From Ardenticatenales bacterium (lineage in GTDB: Bacteria > Chloroflexota > Anaerolineae > Epilineales > Epilineaceae), in contig JADYYS010000055.1 of NCBI GenBank assembly GCA_020853525.1, positions 1 through 64,000 on the forward strand: 64,000 nt of DNA. The letters run 5' to 3'. Within the stretch, counting starts at the first letter, position 1. Every line of letters starts with the position of its first letter. Of this stretch, positions 8,977 to 19,090 are shown piece after piece. A model generated the notes under the pieces. The model did no database searches and was not told the DNA's origin. It saw nothing but the letters and a program-made list of their open reading frames with translations. A program made the translations under genes and the position numbers.

Positions 8977-9261
8977 TCAGTAGCCGCGCTCCTCCACGCA
9001 CTCCACGATCCGCACCCGCGGCCCCGTCATCACCGTCCCCTCGACCTGCTGCCAGATGCCGCGCATCTTGGCGACGAACGCTTCGGCCATCGGCTGTGTG
9101 TCGAAGTCGAGCTCGATGATCACGTAGCGCACGTCATCGACGGGACGATAGACCCGGTAGCGGCGCACGCCCGACACCTCGCGGCCGGCGGGGTCGCGAT
9201 CGAAGGCGGCTTTCCAGCCGTCGTAGTCGGGGACGGGGTGTTCGATCTGGACGGTGAGCAT
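8977..9261 (-). CDS. small dimeric alpha/beta-barrel (ABM-like) protein
   Basis: 94 residues with the pattern of ferredoxin-like ABM or cyclase-type domains: an N-terminal beta strand (LTVQIEHPV), DYDGWKAAFDRD, a central RVYRPVDDVRYVIIELDFD strand pair, then MAEAFVAKMRGIW and a final VRIVECVEERGY strand. Such proteins act as small monooxygenases, dehydratases or binding proteins. A strong AGGAGG lies before the ATG at 9261. Likely operon with the DinB gene. Confidence 0.7.
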   Translation of the reverse strand: MLTVQIEHPVPDYDGWKAAFDRDPAGREVSGVRRYRVYRPVDDVRYVIIELDFDTQPMAEAFVAKMRGIWQQVEGTVMTGPRVRIVECVEERGY

Positions 9262-9396
9262 CGGACGCCTCCTGAGCGTTGGCCGTCGAAGGGGACGAAC
9301 ACGTGCCCATCGACCTCATCGCGACGCGACCGCGCTCATAATAGACCGGCTTGCCTGACCGTCCACCACATCAGGCAGGGGTACGATTCCAGTACC

Positions 9397-9499
9397 CATG
9401 TGTACTTGCTCAAGTACACATGCCGACGCACCCCGAATCCACATGCCGATTCCACTCAAGTACACATGCCGACATCGCGTGACTTCCACATGCCGATTC
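9397..9499. repeat. palindrome plus 46-bp direct repeats carrying CACATGCCGA
   Basis: A 12-bp inverted repeat CATGTGTACTTG / CAAGTACACATG with a 2-nt spacer occupies 9397-9422. From 9409 a unit of about 46 bp is repeated twice, so that CACATGCCGA occurs at 9417, 9440, 9463 and 9487, spaced 23-24 bp. The last copy contains the ATG of the thpR gene. The helical spacing suggests a protein-binding array or attenuation region. A fifth CACATGCCGA is at 10884. Confidence 0.75.
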
Positions 9500-10089
9500 C
9501 CCCCGCCACCCGCGCCGTGACCGAGCCCCCCCGCCGCCTCTTCGTCGCCGTGCCGCTGGGCGCCACGACGCGCCAGGCGATCGAACGCCACCTCGCCCGC
9601 CTCGGCCCGCTGCCCGGCCGCCTCGTGCCGTCCGCCAACTGGCACGTGACGCTGCGGTTCCTCGGCGATGTGGACGCGCGCGGCGAAGCGGCGCTCGGGC
9701 GCGCCTTGGACGACGCGGCGTGGCCGGCCGCGTTCGGGATGACGTTCGGCCGCCTCGGCGCGTTTCCGACGGCGGCGCGAGCGCGCGTCCTGTGGCTCGG
9801 CGTCGACGAAGGCACCGCGGCGCTCTGCCGACTGGCGGCGCTCGCCGATGGGGCGGCCGAGTCGGCGGGCCTCGGATCGGACGGCCGCTTCGCGGCTCAT
9901 CTCACGCTCTCGCGCGTGCGTCCGGGCACGCCGGGCGACGTGCGGCGGCTCGTCGATGCGGCGCCGGGGGCGAGGATTGCGACGACGGTGAGCGAGGTCG
10001 TGCTCTACGAGAGCGAGCTCGGCGGCGGGCCGGCGCGCTATGCCATCCGGCATCGGGTGGTCTTGGCGACGGCCGAACGTCCGGGCTAG
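9490..10089 (+). CDS. thpR: RNA 2',3'-cyclic phosphodiesterase (2'-5' RNA ligase family)
   Basis: 199 residues. The two catalytic H-x-T-L motifs of the 2H phosphoesterase superfamily are present: HVTLRFLGD near residue 50 and HLTLSRVRPG near residue 135. The N terminus RRLFVAVPLG and total length match ThpR, which opens 2',3'-cyclic phosphates on RNA. The ATG at 9490 is chosen because the family start lies just before RRLFVAVPLG; it lies inside a CACATGCCGA repeat and has no obvious Shine-Dalgarno site. Confidence 0.87.
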   Translation: MPIPPATRAVTEPPRRLFVAVPLGATTRQAIERHLARLGPLPGRLVPSANWHVTLRFLGDVDARGEAALGRALDDAAWPAAFGMTFGRLGAFPTAARARVLWLGVDEGTAALCRLAALADGAAESAGLGSDGRFAAHLTLSRVRPGTPGDVRRLVDAAPGARIATTVSEVVLYESELGGGPARYAIRHRVVLATAERPG

Positions 10090-10243
10090 GATCGCGGACC
10101 GATCACGGCTGCCGGGATGGCCCGGTTCCACCGTCCGTGGCTATACTCCCGCGCGCACCGCCAGCGACGTCACCGCTGTGCCAATCGCCACACCGGCCGG
10201 CCGACAATCGGCGCATCCGGCGAACCACCGAGGGGAAGCATCC

Positions 10244-10753
10244 ATGAACTGGCTGATCATCGTCCTGCGCCTGATCCACATCCTGTTCGGCATCTTCTGG
10301 GCCGGCGCCATCTTCTTCATCGTCAGCTTCCTTCTCCCGACGGCCCGCGCCGCCGGGCCGGGCAGCGCCCCGTTCATGCAGCGCTTCGCGCGCTCGGGGT
10401 TCCTGCAGGCGGCGCTCGGCTCGGGATCGCTTACCGTGCTCTCGGGCGTGTGGCTGATGTGGCTCGTCGCCGGCGGCAACAGCGAGTGGTTCGGCAGCCC
10501 GACGGGCATCACGCTGTCCATCGGCGGGCTCGCCGCGATCGTGGCGCTCTCAATGGGATTCTTCTTCCAGCGTCCGACGATGAAGCGCCTCGCCGCGATC
10601 GCGCAGGCCATCGAGGCCGCCGGCGGGACGGCGACGGCCGAACAGCAGGCGGAGCTGCCCGCGCTCCAGGCCCGGATGGGCAAGATCGCGCGGGCCGCGG
10701 CATGGTTGCTGGCGGTGGCGGTGGTGTGCATGGCGGTCGCGCGATACCTCTAG
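10244..10753 (+). CDS. four-helix membrane protein (DUF2269/CopD-like)
   Basis: 169 residues with four membrane segments (about residues 3-28, 50-72, 86-106 and 147-167) and the N-terminal LRLIHILFGIFWAGAIFF, which resembles the His-containing first helix of CopD/DUF2269-type proteins. A short cytosolic helix-rich loop precedes the last helix. A good GAGGGGAAG site precedes the ATG at 10244. A TATACT at 10142-10147 may be its -10 box, although no convincing -35 is seen. Function unknown. Confidence 0.75.
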   Translation: MNWLIIVLRLIHILFGIFWAGAIFFIVSFLLPTARAAGPGSAPFMQRFARSGFLQAALGSGSLTVLSGVWLMWLVAGGNSEWFGSPTGITLSIGGLAAIVALSMGFFFQRPTMKRLAAIAQAIEAAGGTATAEQQAELPALQARMGKIARAAAWLLAVAVVCMAVARYL

Positions 10754-10843
10754 CGCGCTGACATCGCCCGCCCCGCACGATCGGTCCCCGTGACGGGCGA
10801 TGTCGCGACGGCAGTGCGCATTCCCGCGTATACAGCGCGTCCG

Positions 10844-10879
10844 CCGATCCGACCGATCCGACCGATCCGACCGATCCGA
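10844..10879. repeat. four exact copies of the 9-mer CCGATCCGA
   Basis: CCGATCCGA is repeated head to tail at 10844, 10853, 10862 and 10871 in the leader of the membrane protein gene at 10917, just before a CACATGCCGA copy at 10884-10893. It lies between genes, unlike most other nonamer tracts in the window. Confidence 0.9.
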
Positions 10880-10916
10880 CCTTCACATGCCGATCCGCAC
10901 TTGGAGACGCCCCGCC

Positions 10917-11897
10917 ATGCCATACGTCGAGATCCTCAAGCGCGCTTGGACCCTCACCTGGCGGTACAAGATCCTGTGGCTGTTCGGCCTGCTGGCCGGC
11001 ACGGGCGGCGGGATCAAGTTCGGCGACATCGGCAACGGAATCAGCCGCCGTGCCGGGTCGCCGGGCGGCCGTGGCCGGATTCCGGGAATGCCCGAAGGGA
11101 TGGGCGACAGGATGCCCTGGCGGGACGGCGGCTTCGGCCCGCTGGCGATGCAGTGGCTGCAGGACAACGCCGGCATGATCGCCCTCGCCGTGGGTATCGC
11201 CCTCATCCTCGGGCTCGTCCTGCTCGTCATCGGCATCGCCGCCAAGGGCGGGCTCGTGCACCTGTCTGCGCGCGCCGACAGCGGCGAGGCGGTGGCCGCC
11301 GGCAACGGCTGGCGGGTCGGCTTCCGGTATTGGTGGCGGACGTTCGGCACACACCTGGCCATCTTCCTGCCGATTCTCGCGATCATCATCGCCGGGGCGA
11401 TGGTCCTCGGGGCGGTGGGGATCGGTTCGATGGCGGCGTGGAACGCGGAACGCCAGGGGATTGCCGGCACCGGGGCCGTGGCTTTCATCGGGCTGATGGT
11501 GCTGTTCTCTCCCTTCCTGTTCATCGCCATCTTCACGGCGAATCTCCTCCTCGAGCTCGCGCTGCGTCACGCGATCCTGGCCGACCAACCCGTGCTCGAC
11601 GCCGTCGGCACGGCGTGGCGCAACCTGCGGGACCGCTTCCTCGACGTCTTCCTGATGTGGCTCGTCCAGTTGTTGTGCACCCTCTTGTTCGGCTTCGTGA
11701 TCGCCGTCATCGCCGGCATTGTGCTGGTCCCGGCGGTGATCGCGGGGATCGCCGCCGAGAGCGTCGGCCTCGGCATCGCCTTCGCGCTTCCCGGGCTGGT
11801 CTTGCTGCTCATCCCGGTCGCCATCTACGCCGCCTGGCGATCGACGGCCTGGACGGTGTTCTGGCGCCAGCTGGTCGTTCCATCGACCGCCCCATAG
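10917..11897 (+). CDS. multi-spanning membrane protein (DUF4013-like)
   Basis: 326 residues. It starts with an amphipathic segment (ILKRAWTLTWRYKILWLFGLL) and has five or six further hydrophobic stretches, with a Gly/Arg/Met-rich hydrophilic loop at residues 32-72. The pattern ELALRHAILADQPVLDAVGTAW followed by a RDRFLDVF turn resembles DUF4013/DUF7544-type membrane proteins of unknown role. The ATG at 10917 has GGAG 10 nt upstream; another in-frame ATG at 10887 lies in the CACATGCCGA repeat. Its 3' end overlaps the next gene. Confidence 0.7.
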   Translation: MPYVEILKRAWTLTWRYKILWLFGLLAGTGGGIKFGDIGNGISRRAGSPGGRGRIPGMPEGMGDRMPWRDGGFGPLAMQWLQDNAGMIALAVGIALILGLVLLVIGIAAKGGLVHLSARADSGEAVAAGNGWRVGFRYWWRTFGTHLAIFLPILAIIIAGAMVLGAVGIGSMAAWNAERQGIAGTGAVAFIGLMVLFSPFLFIAIFTANLLLELALRHAILADQPVLDAVGTAWRNLRDRFLDVFLMWLVQLLCTLLFGFVIAVIAGIVLVPAVIAGIAAESVGLGIAFALPGLVLLLIPVAIYAAWRSTAWTVFWRQLVVPSTAP

Positions 11898-12451
11898 TCG
11901 CCTTCGCCCACGCCGACGCCTGGGCGGAGTGGCTGGCCGAGCACCACGCCTCGTCGCCCGGCGTCTGGCTGCGCCTCGCGAAGGCCGCGTCCGGCATCCC
12001 GTCGCCGACGTATGCCGAGGCGCTCGACGCGGCGCTGTGCTATGGCTGGATCGACAGCCAGAAGAAATCGTTCGACGCCGACACGTGGCTGCAGCGGTTC
12101 ACGCCGCGCGGGCCGAAGAGCGTCTGGTCGAAGATCAACCGCGAAAAGGTCGCCGCGCTCGTCGACGCCGGCCGGATGCGGTCGGCCGGGCTCGCTGCCG
12201 TCGAGGCGGCCAAGGCGGACGGGCGCTGGGACGCGGCGTACGACTCGCAGCGGACGGCCTCGGTGCCGGAGGACTTCCAGGCGGCCCTCAACGCGAGCCC
12301 CGCGGCCCACGCGTGCTTCGGCATGTTGAACAGCGCGAATCGCTACGCGATCCTGTGGCGCATCCAGACGGCCAGGAAGGCCGAGACGCGGGCACGGCGG
12401 ATCGAGCAGCTCGTGGCGATGCTGGCACGGGGCGAGAAGCTGCACCCGTAG
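11861..12451 (+). CDS. YdeI/OmpD-associated family protein
   Basis: About 190 residues matching the YdeI (bacteriocin-protection, OmpD-associated) family throughout: VAFAHADAWAEWLAEHHAS, SYAEALD-like TYAEALDAALCYGWIDSQKK, RFTPRGPKSVWSKINREKV, then the C-terminal DUF1905-like helical part with NSANRYAILWRIQTARKAET. The start is a puzzle: no ATG, GTG or TTG lies in frame near the family start. A CTG at 11861, ATC at 11882 or ATA at 11894 are the only options, all overlapping or abutting the upstream gene stop, so reinitiation by coupling or a sequence error must be assumed. The CTG is used here as a placeholder. Confidence 0.75.
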   Translation: MAPAGRSIDRPIVAFAHADAWAEWLAEHHASSPGVWLRLAKAASGIPSPTYAEALDAALCYGWIDSQKKSFDADTWLQRFTPRGPKSVWSKINREKVAALVDAGRMRSAGLAAVEAAKADGRWDAAYDSQRTASVPEDFQAALNASPAAHACFGMLNSANRYAILWRIQTARKAETRARRIEQLVAMLARGEKLHP

Positions 12452-12498
12452 CGATCCGGCCGGGAGAAGCGTGATGCACGGCCATCCTCGTCGTTGGC

Positions 12499-12550
12499 TT
12501 GCGCCTTCATATTCGATAGATATAGAATCAGATTTGATCGATTCGATTCT
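12499..12550 (+). promoter_or_regulatory. AT-rich promoter with overlapping inverted repeat
   Basis: A TTGCGC (12499-12504) and TATAGA (12521-12526) pair with 16 bp spacing is followed by an inverted repeat AGAATC ... GATTCT (12524-12550). The stretch is far richer in A+T than its surroundings. It precedes the small gene and ArsR gene, so autoregulation by that repressor is a reasonable inference. Confidence 0.45.
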
Positions 12551-12574
12551 GCGAACCGAAGAAAGACGAGCCCG

Positions 12575-12811
12575 ATGATGGACAACACAGAGACGGAGGC
12601 GCTCAAGCACCTCGCCGCGCGTTTCGACGAGCTGAGCGCGGGCTTCACCCGCGAGGCCGAGCACAAGCTGACCCTGGCCCGCTCCATGCACGACGAACAG
12701 GCGGCCATCCGCGAGCACATCAAGATCGAGGTGATGCGGGCCGCGCGGAAGATGTTCGCCGGCAGCTACCGCGAGGCGACCGGCCGGCGCGGTTTGGTGG
12801 TGGACGTATGA
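12575..12811 (+). CDS. small hypothetical protein in operon with ArsR regulator
   Basis: 78 residues, mainly amphipathic helix (EALKHLAARFDELSAGF then HDEQAAIREHIKIEVMRAAR), cytoplasmic, unknown. The start is ATG 12575 or the adjacent ATG 12578. Its stop overlaps the regulator start in an ATGA, so the two are co-translated; it may be a partner or co-regulator of the ArsR protein. Confidence 0.7.
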   Translation: MMDNTETEALKHLAARFDELSAGFTREAEHKLTLARSMHDEQAAIREHIKIEVMRAARKMFAGSYREATGRRGLVVDV

Positions 12812-13405
12812 GCGCAACCGGGACGGCCGAACGGGAACTCGAGGCACGCGCCGAGCTGTTCAAGGCGCTGGGACACCCGACGCGGCTGCTGCTCGTCAAC
12901 CTCATCGCCTCGGCGCCGCGGCACACCGAGGAGCTGGCCGACATCGTCGCCCTGAGTCCAGGGACGGTGTCCCACCACATCAGCCTGCTGATGAAGGCCG
13001 GGCTGCTCAGGTCGCGGCGCGAGCAGTACTACCAAATGTACAGCCTCGTCGGCGAGGCGATGGATCGGCGGCTCGGCGATCTCGTTCGACTGTCGCAGCC
13101 CGGACTCGGCGCTGGCGCCACGCAGGACGCGTGGCGCCAGCGCGTACTGGACACGTTCTTCGTCCGCGGCCGGCTGTCGCGCATCCCTGCCCAGCGGAAG
13201 AAGCGCCGCGTTGTGCTCGATCGCCTGGTCGAGGACTTCGAGCCCGGTCGCGACTACCCCGAGTCCGACGTGAACCGGATCCTCGTCGACGCGCACGACG
13301 ACGTGGCGACGCTGCGGCGCGAGCTCGTGGCGGAGCGGCTGCTCGTTCGCAGCGGCGGCGTATACCGTCGGAACACGTCCGATTCGCTCGTCGACGCGCC
13401 GCCCG

Positions 13406-14998
<1,593 letters not shown>

Positions 14999-15011
14999 GG
15001 CGCGGTTCCGC

Positions 15012-16862
15012 TCATCGCGATGGCGGCGACGTATGCGACGTATGCGACGTATGCGATGGCGGCAACGGTGACCCCATGGACATCGCCGGCCAAAACGTCC
15101 CGCCCCCGCACGGCGGCGGGAGGAACGACAGCTCGCGGAAGATCCGGGCGATGTCCTCCGCGTCAGGCGCCACGTGGTAGTGGCCGCTGTCGCCCGCGAC
15201 GGCGATCATCATCGTGTTCAGCGGATCGGCGCCGATGCCGACGACGTGGAGCGCGATGCCGTTCGCCCGCGCCTCGTCGCCCGCCATGACCGTGACGCTC
15301 CGCCGCGCCTCGTCGATCTCGCCGTCCGTCACGGCGGCCATCAGGCGGATCGTGTCCGGCGGCGTGGCTGCGAGCAGCGCCGTGGCGGCGCGGATGCCCG
15401 TGTCGAGGCGCGAGCCTTGGGCTGTCGTCAGGCCATCCAGCGCCCGGCCGAGGACGCCGCGATCCGAGGTCAACGGCGAGAGCACCGCCGCGTCGGCGTT
15501 GAAGCGGACGATCGCGATGCCGTCCCCGGCGACACCGCGCCCGAGGAGGGCGACGACCTGTCGAGCGGCATCGACCGCCGCGTCCCGCTTCGGCCGGCCG
15601 TCGCGCGTGAGCGCATCCATACTCGACGAAGCGTCGATAACGAGCGCCAGCGCCACCGGGCGCAGGTCGACGACCGGGCAGCGCTCGCGCAGGGCGAGGG
15701 GCAAGTAGAGCGGGCGCGGCGTCGGCGTGGCCGTCGGCGTCGCGGTCGCGGTCGGCGTCGGCGTCATCGACGGCGTCTCGGTCGGAACTGCCGTGTCCGT
15801 GGCGGTCGGCGTCGCCGTCTCCGGCTCCGGTGTGCTCGTCGGGCTGGCGACCGGCGTGATCGACGGCCGGACCGTCGGCGTCGGCGTCGGAACGCTGATG
15901 CAGATCGATCCCCGCCCGCCGTTGTTGTTCCGCCCGTTGCCGTCTCCCCTGCCGCCGTCGACGCTCAATGCCGACGCGCTGTGACTGCCGACGATGTAGC
16001 CCATCTTGATCCGTCCGCCGCTGCCCCCGCCGCCGCCGTCGTCGGAGTCCGCGCCGATCCCGCCGTTCGCGTCGATCCGGCCGCTGTGCTGCAGCCGCCG
16101 GGCGCGGATCAGGATGCCCCCGCCCGCGCCGCCGCCGCCGGAATCGTTGGCCGAGACGAGCCCGTCCTCGCCGTTCATCGTGATGGTTCCGCTGATGAGC
16201 ACGGTGTCCGCGATGAGCGCGACGGCCGCACCGCCGTTGCCGCCCCTGGCCGTGTCGCCGCCCGAGTCCGCCACGCCCGGCGCGCCGCCGGCCGAGCCCG
16301 GCTCGATGTCGTCGCCGCACGCCGTGCCGTACGCCCGGCCGCCGGTGGCGCCGCTCGTCGGCACGCCGTCCAGCACGCCGTCGCCGCCGCGCCCGCCGTA
16401 GCCGCCGCCCGCGCCGCCGTCGAACGTCTGCCGTCCGCCCTCGCCGCCGCCCGGCCCTTCACCGGCGTTCCGCACGACGCCGCGGTAGCCGGCCTCGTCG
16501 CCGAAGATCCGCGAGGTCCGGTCGATCTCGATCCATTGCGCGTGGATCTCGAGACGGCCGGAATCGCCGGTGCCCGAGTAGCGCTGCACCTCGATGACGG
16601 CGCGGTTCTTCAGGACGACGCGGCCGAACGTGTGGACGCCGGCCAGCTGGGCGCGGCCGCCGTCGAGGATGAGGTCAGGGGGCGGCGTGGGCGAGGCGTC
16701 GGGGGTGGGAGAGGCATCGAATGTCGCCACGGGCGTCGACGTCGGCGACTGGGCGCCGACGTGTGATGTCGGCCTCGCGGTGAGCGCGCCCGTGCCGATG
16801 CTCGTGGCGACAATCGCCCCCACGGCGATCGCGACGTTCGACGTTCGCCTTCGGCCGGTCAT
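15012..16862 (-). CDS. secreted glycine-rich protein with C-terminal vWA domain
   Basis: 616 residues. A signal peptide or anchor (VAIAVGAIVATSIGTGALT) is followed by a Gly-rich beta-helix-like region (residues 60-320, many GGxGG turns), a long Thr-Pro-Ala linker (330-385), the motif RPLYLPLALRE, and a von Willebrand A domain with MIDAS DASSSMD. The perfect GGAGGTGACCC before ATG 16862 sets the start, which overlaps the SDR stop (ATGA). The last residues carry a Ser-His-Thr repeat from a 9-bp tandem repeat. Likely a cell-surface adhesin or metal-dependent binding protein. Its operon position upstream of the Fe-S/NrfD gene is unexplained. Confidence 0.8.
   Translation of the reverse strand: MTGRRRTSNVAIAVGAIVATSIGTGALTARPTSHVGAQSPTSTPVATFDASPTPDASPTPPPDLILDGGRAQLAGVHTFGRVVLKNRAVIEVQRYSGTGDSGRLEIHAQWIEIDRTSRIFGDEAGYRGVVRNAGEGPGGGEGGRQTFDGGAGGGYGGRGGDGVLDGVPTSGATGGRAYGTACGDDIEPGSAGGAPGVADSGGDTARGGNGGAAVALIADTVLISGTITMNGEDGLVSANDSGGGGAGGGILIRARRLQHSGRIDANGGIGADSDDGGGGGSGGRIKMGYIVGSHSASALSVDGGRGDGNGRNNNGGRGSICISVPTPTPTVRPSITPVASPTSTPEPETATPTATDTAVPTETPSMTPTPTATATPTATPTPRPLYLPLALRERCPVVDLRPVALALVIDASSSMDALTRDGRPKRDAAVDAARQVVALLGRGVAGDGIAIVRFNADAAVLSPLTSDRGVLGRALDGLTTAQGSRLDTGIRAATALLAATPPDTIRLMAAVTDGEIDEARRSVTVMAGDEARANGIALHVVGIGADPLNTMMIAVAGDSGHYHVAPDAEDIARIFRELSFLPPPCGGGTFWPAMSMGSPLPPSHTSHTSHTSPPSR
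15028..15054. repeat. three exact copies of the 9-mer GACGTATGC
   Basis: Tandem nonamers at 15028, 15037 and 15046 encode the His-Thr-Ser repeats at the C terminus of the vWA protein on the minus strand. Same class as the tracts at 5641 and 57352. Confidence 0.9.
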
Positions 16863-17593
16863 TGGGTCACCTCCCGCCACGGATTTCGCATTGTCTGCAT
16901 GAGCACCGGCGTGCCGATCTTGATGTTCTCCCGCCGCGTCACGAGCCAGAGCACGAGCTCGGCGATGTCCTCCGGCAGGAGGCAGTTTGCCGGCTCGACG
17001 CGGCTCACATCACCCGTCATGTCGGTCAGCACGACGCCCGGGCAGACGGTGTTCACGCGGATCCCGAGGTCCTGGTTCTCGCGCTGGATGTATTCGCCGA
17101 GCGCGTTCAGCGCGTGCTTGCTCACGCCGTACGCTCCGTTCGTCGGGTAGTGCTCGAGGCCGGACTCCGAGCTGATGTTCACGATGTGCCCTCGTGCCTG
17201 TGCCCGCATGATCGGCAGCACGGCGCGGCTCATCAGGAACGGCCCGCGCAGGTTGGCGGCCATCACGCGGTCCCAGGCGTCGACGTCGTGCGCGTGGATC
17301 GCCCCGCCCTCGAACACGCCCGCGTTGTTCACCAGGATGTCGACCGCCCCGTAGTTGTCGTACGCCTCCGCGACGACACGCGCCACGTCGGCCTCGACTG
17401 CGACGTCGGCCGCGACGGCGCGCATCGTCATGCCCGCACTCGTGGCCTCGCGCGCCAGCTCGGTCACGACGTCGGCGCGGCGGCCGCAGATCACGACATG
17501 CGCACCGAGCGCCGCCATCGTCGATGCGACGGCGCGGCCGATGCCGCTGCCACCGCCGGTGATGATGGCCACCCGCTCCGCCAGAACGCTCAT
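16859..17593 (-). CDS. short-chain dehydrogenase/reductase
   Basis: 244 residues, classical SDR. Cofactor motif TGGGSGIGR near residue 15; NNAG at about residue 90; catalytic Ser in NISSESG and the Tyr-Lys pair in YGVSK. The Arg after the Gly motif region (CGRRAD) suggests NADP(H) preference. Substrate not predictable. The start at 17593 (MSVLAERV) fits the family; an upstream in-frame start would add a Cys/Arg-rich tail. First gene of a three-gene run (SDR, vWA protein, Fe-S/NrfD). Confidence 0.87.
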   Translation of the reverse strand: MSVLAERVAIITGGGSGIGRAVASTMAALGAHVVICGRRADVVTELAREATSAGMTMRAVAADVAVEADVARVVAEAYDNYGAVDILVNNAGVFEGGAIHAHDVDAWDRVMAANLRGPFLMSRAVLPIMRAQARGHIVNISSESGLEHYPTNGAYGVSKHALNALGEYIQRENQDLGIRVNTVCPGVVLTDMTGDVSRVEPANCLLPEDIAELVLWLVTRRENIKIGTPVLMQTMRNPWREVTQ

Positions 17594-17719
17594 CCGCCCC
17601 GTCCGTTCATCGCCCGCGGCACGTTGCCCGCGGTACATTGCCCAGGGATCGTCGCATCGGTCGCATCGGATCACGGCGGATCATATGGGAGGTCCGATCA
17701 AAGGGCGAACGCACAGGCA

Positions 17720-17738
17720 ATTGCGAATCGATCTCAAT
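17720..17738 (+). promoter_or_regulatory. candidate Fur/Zur operator
   Basis: A 19-bp imperfect palindrome whose centre reads TTGCGAATCGATCTCAA (17721-17737). Symmetric positions are ATTGnGA ... TCnCAAT. It ends 6 bp before the ATG of the Fur-family gene and lies between that gene and the divergent SDR, as expected for an autoregulated metalloregulator. Predicted by position and symmetry only. Confidence 0.5.
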
Positions 17739-17744
17739 AAGACG

Positions 17745-18185
17745 ATGATTGCCTCCGTGAACCACCCACCTCTTGCCACCCCGCTCGCCGACCGCCTCAC
17801 CGCCGCTGGCCTGCGCTTGACCGCGCCGCGCCGCGCTGTCGCCACCGTCCTCGAAACCAGCGAGACCCACCTCGCACCGGCGGAGGTGCTTGAGCGCGCC
17901 AGGGCGATCTGCCCCGACCTCGGGCGCGCGACGGTCTACCGGACGATCGACGCGCTCGTGCGGATCGGCGCCCTCCGCCCGCTCTACCTCGGCGACGGCC
18001 CCGAGCAGCGCTTCGCCCTGGCGGAAGGCGGCCACCATCACCTCGTCTGCGCCGCTTGCGGCACCGTCGTCGAGTTCGACGACTGCCCGCTCGGCGACCT
18101 CGAGACGACGCTGGCCGCGCGAACCGGCTTCCGGATCCACGGCCACCTGCTCGAGCTGTTCGGCCGCTGCCCGGCCTGCGCATGA
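17745..18185 (+). CDS. Fur-family metalloregulator, probably Zur-like
   Basis: 146 residues. Winged helix with GLRLTAPRRAVATVL and the recognition helix around GRATVYRTIDALVRIGAL; metal-sensing GGHHHLVC; and two structural-zinc pairs, CAACG and CPACA, at the C terminus. It is followed with ATGA overlap by a metal-type ABC ATPase and then a permease, which points to zinc or manganese rather than iron. The ATG at 17745 sits just after the candidate operator. Confidence 0.85.
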   Translation: MIASVNHPPLATPLADRLTAAGLRLTAPRRAVATVLETSETHLAPAEVLERARAICPDLGRATVYRTIDALVRIGALRPLYLGDGPEQRFALAEGGHHHLVCAACGTVVEFDDCPLGDLETTLAARTGFRIHGHLLELFGRCPACA

Positions 18186-19090
18186 GCACGCCGATCCTCA
18201 CCGTCGAGGACCTCACCGTCCGCTACGGCACCCGCGTCGCGCTCAGCGGCGTCACGCTGACCGTCGATCCGGGCCGGCGCGTGGCGGTCGTCGGCCCGAA
18301 CGGCAGCGGCAAGAGCACGTTCCTCAAGGCCATCGTCGGCCTCGTCGAGATCAACGGTGGCCGGATCACGGTGCACGATCATGCGCCGGGACAGGACCGC
18401 TGCGTAGCGTACGTGCCACAGCGCGCCGGCCTCGACTGGCGCTTTCCGGTCACCGTCGAAGACGTCGTCCTCATGGCACGCGCACACCGCGTCGGCTGGT
18501 TGCGGCGGCCGGGGACGGCGGACCACGCGGCGGTGGACGCGGCGCTGTCCGCGGTCGGCATCACCGACCTCGCGCACCGGCGGATTCGCGACCTATCCGG
18601 CGGCCAGCAGCAGCGGATGCTCATCGCCCGCGCGTTGGCCCAGGAAGCGCGCCTCGTGTTGATGGACGAGCCGCTGAACAACCTCGACCAAGGTTCCGCC
18701 GAGACGATCGTCGACGTGATGGACAATCTGGCCGCGAACGGCGTCGCGGTCCTCGTCGCGCTGCACGACCTGGCGCTGGCGGAGGCTCGCTTCGACACCG
18801 TGCTGCTCGTGTCGGGACGGATGATCGCGTACGGCCCCCCGTCCGAGGCGCTGTCCGAACGGAACCTGATCACCGCGTACGGGGCCGGGCTGCAGGTCGT
18901 CGACGGCACCGACGGCCGCCGCGTCGTTTCCGATCCCGGCTGCTGCGACGACGGCCATGCCGCGCACCTGCCGCCGGTCGTCGTTCACGGTGGGGCGGCC
19001 GGCCTGCCTTCCGTGGGCTGGACGGCCGGCGACGCTGCGGGTCTGTCGGGCGAGTCGGTCACGCGGGGGCACGGTGGCCGCCGTGCCTGA
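18182..19090 (+). CDS. metal ABC transporter ATP-binding protein (ZnuC/MntB type)
   Basis: 302 residues. Walker A GPNGSGKST, Q-loop YVPQRAG (family: Y.PQ), signature LSGGQQQRMLIARAL, Walker B LVLMDEP and the switch His in ALHDLALA. It belongs to the cluster 9 zinc/manganese/iron(II) importers. A C-terminal tail after residue 245 contains CCDDGHAAHLPPVVVHGG, rich in Cys and His, which could bind metal. ATG overlaps the regulator stop. Confidence 0.88.
   Translation: MSTPILTVEDLTVRYGTRVALSGVTLTVDPGRRVAVVGPNGSGKSTFLKAIVGLVEINGGRITVHDHAPGQDRCVAYVPQRAGLDWRFPVTVEDVVLMARAHRVGWLRRPGTADHAAVDAALSAVGITDLAHRRIRDLSGGQQQRMLIARALAQEARLVLMDEPLNNLDQGSAETIVDVMDNLAANGVAVLVALHDLALAEARFDTVLLVSGRMIAYGPPSEALSERNLITAYGAGLQVVDGTDGRRVVSDPGCCDDGHAAHLPPVVVHGGAAGLPSVGWTAGDAAGLSGESVTRGHGGRRA

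Noticed and set aside
9397-9499. CRISPR-like array
   Set aside because: Repeats are too short, there are only two 46-bp units and no variable spacers or cas genes.
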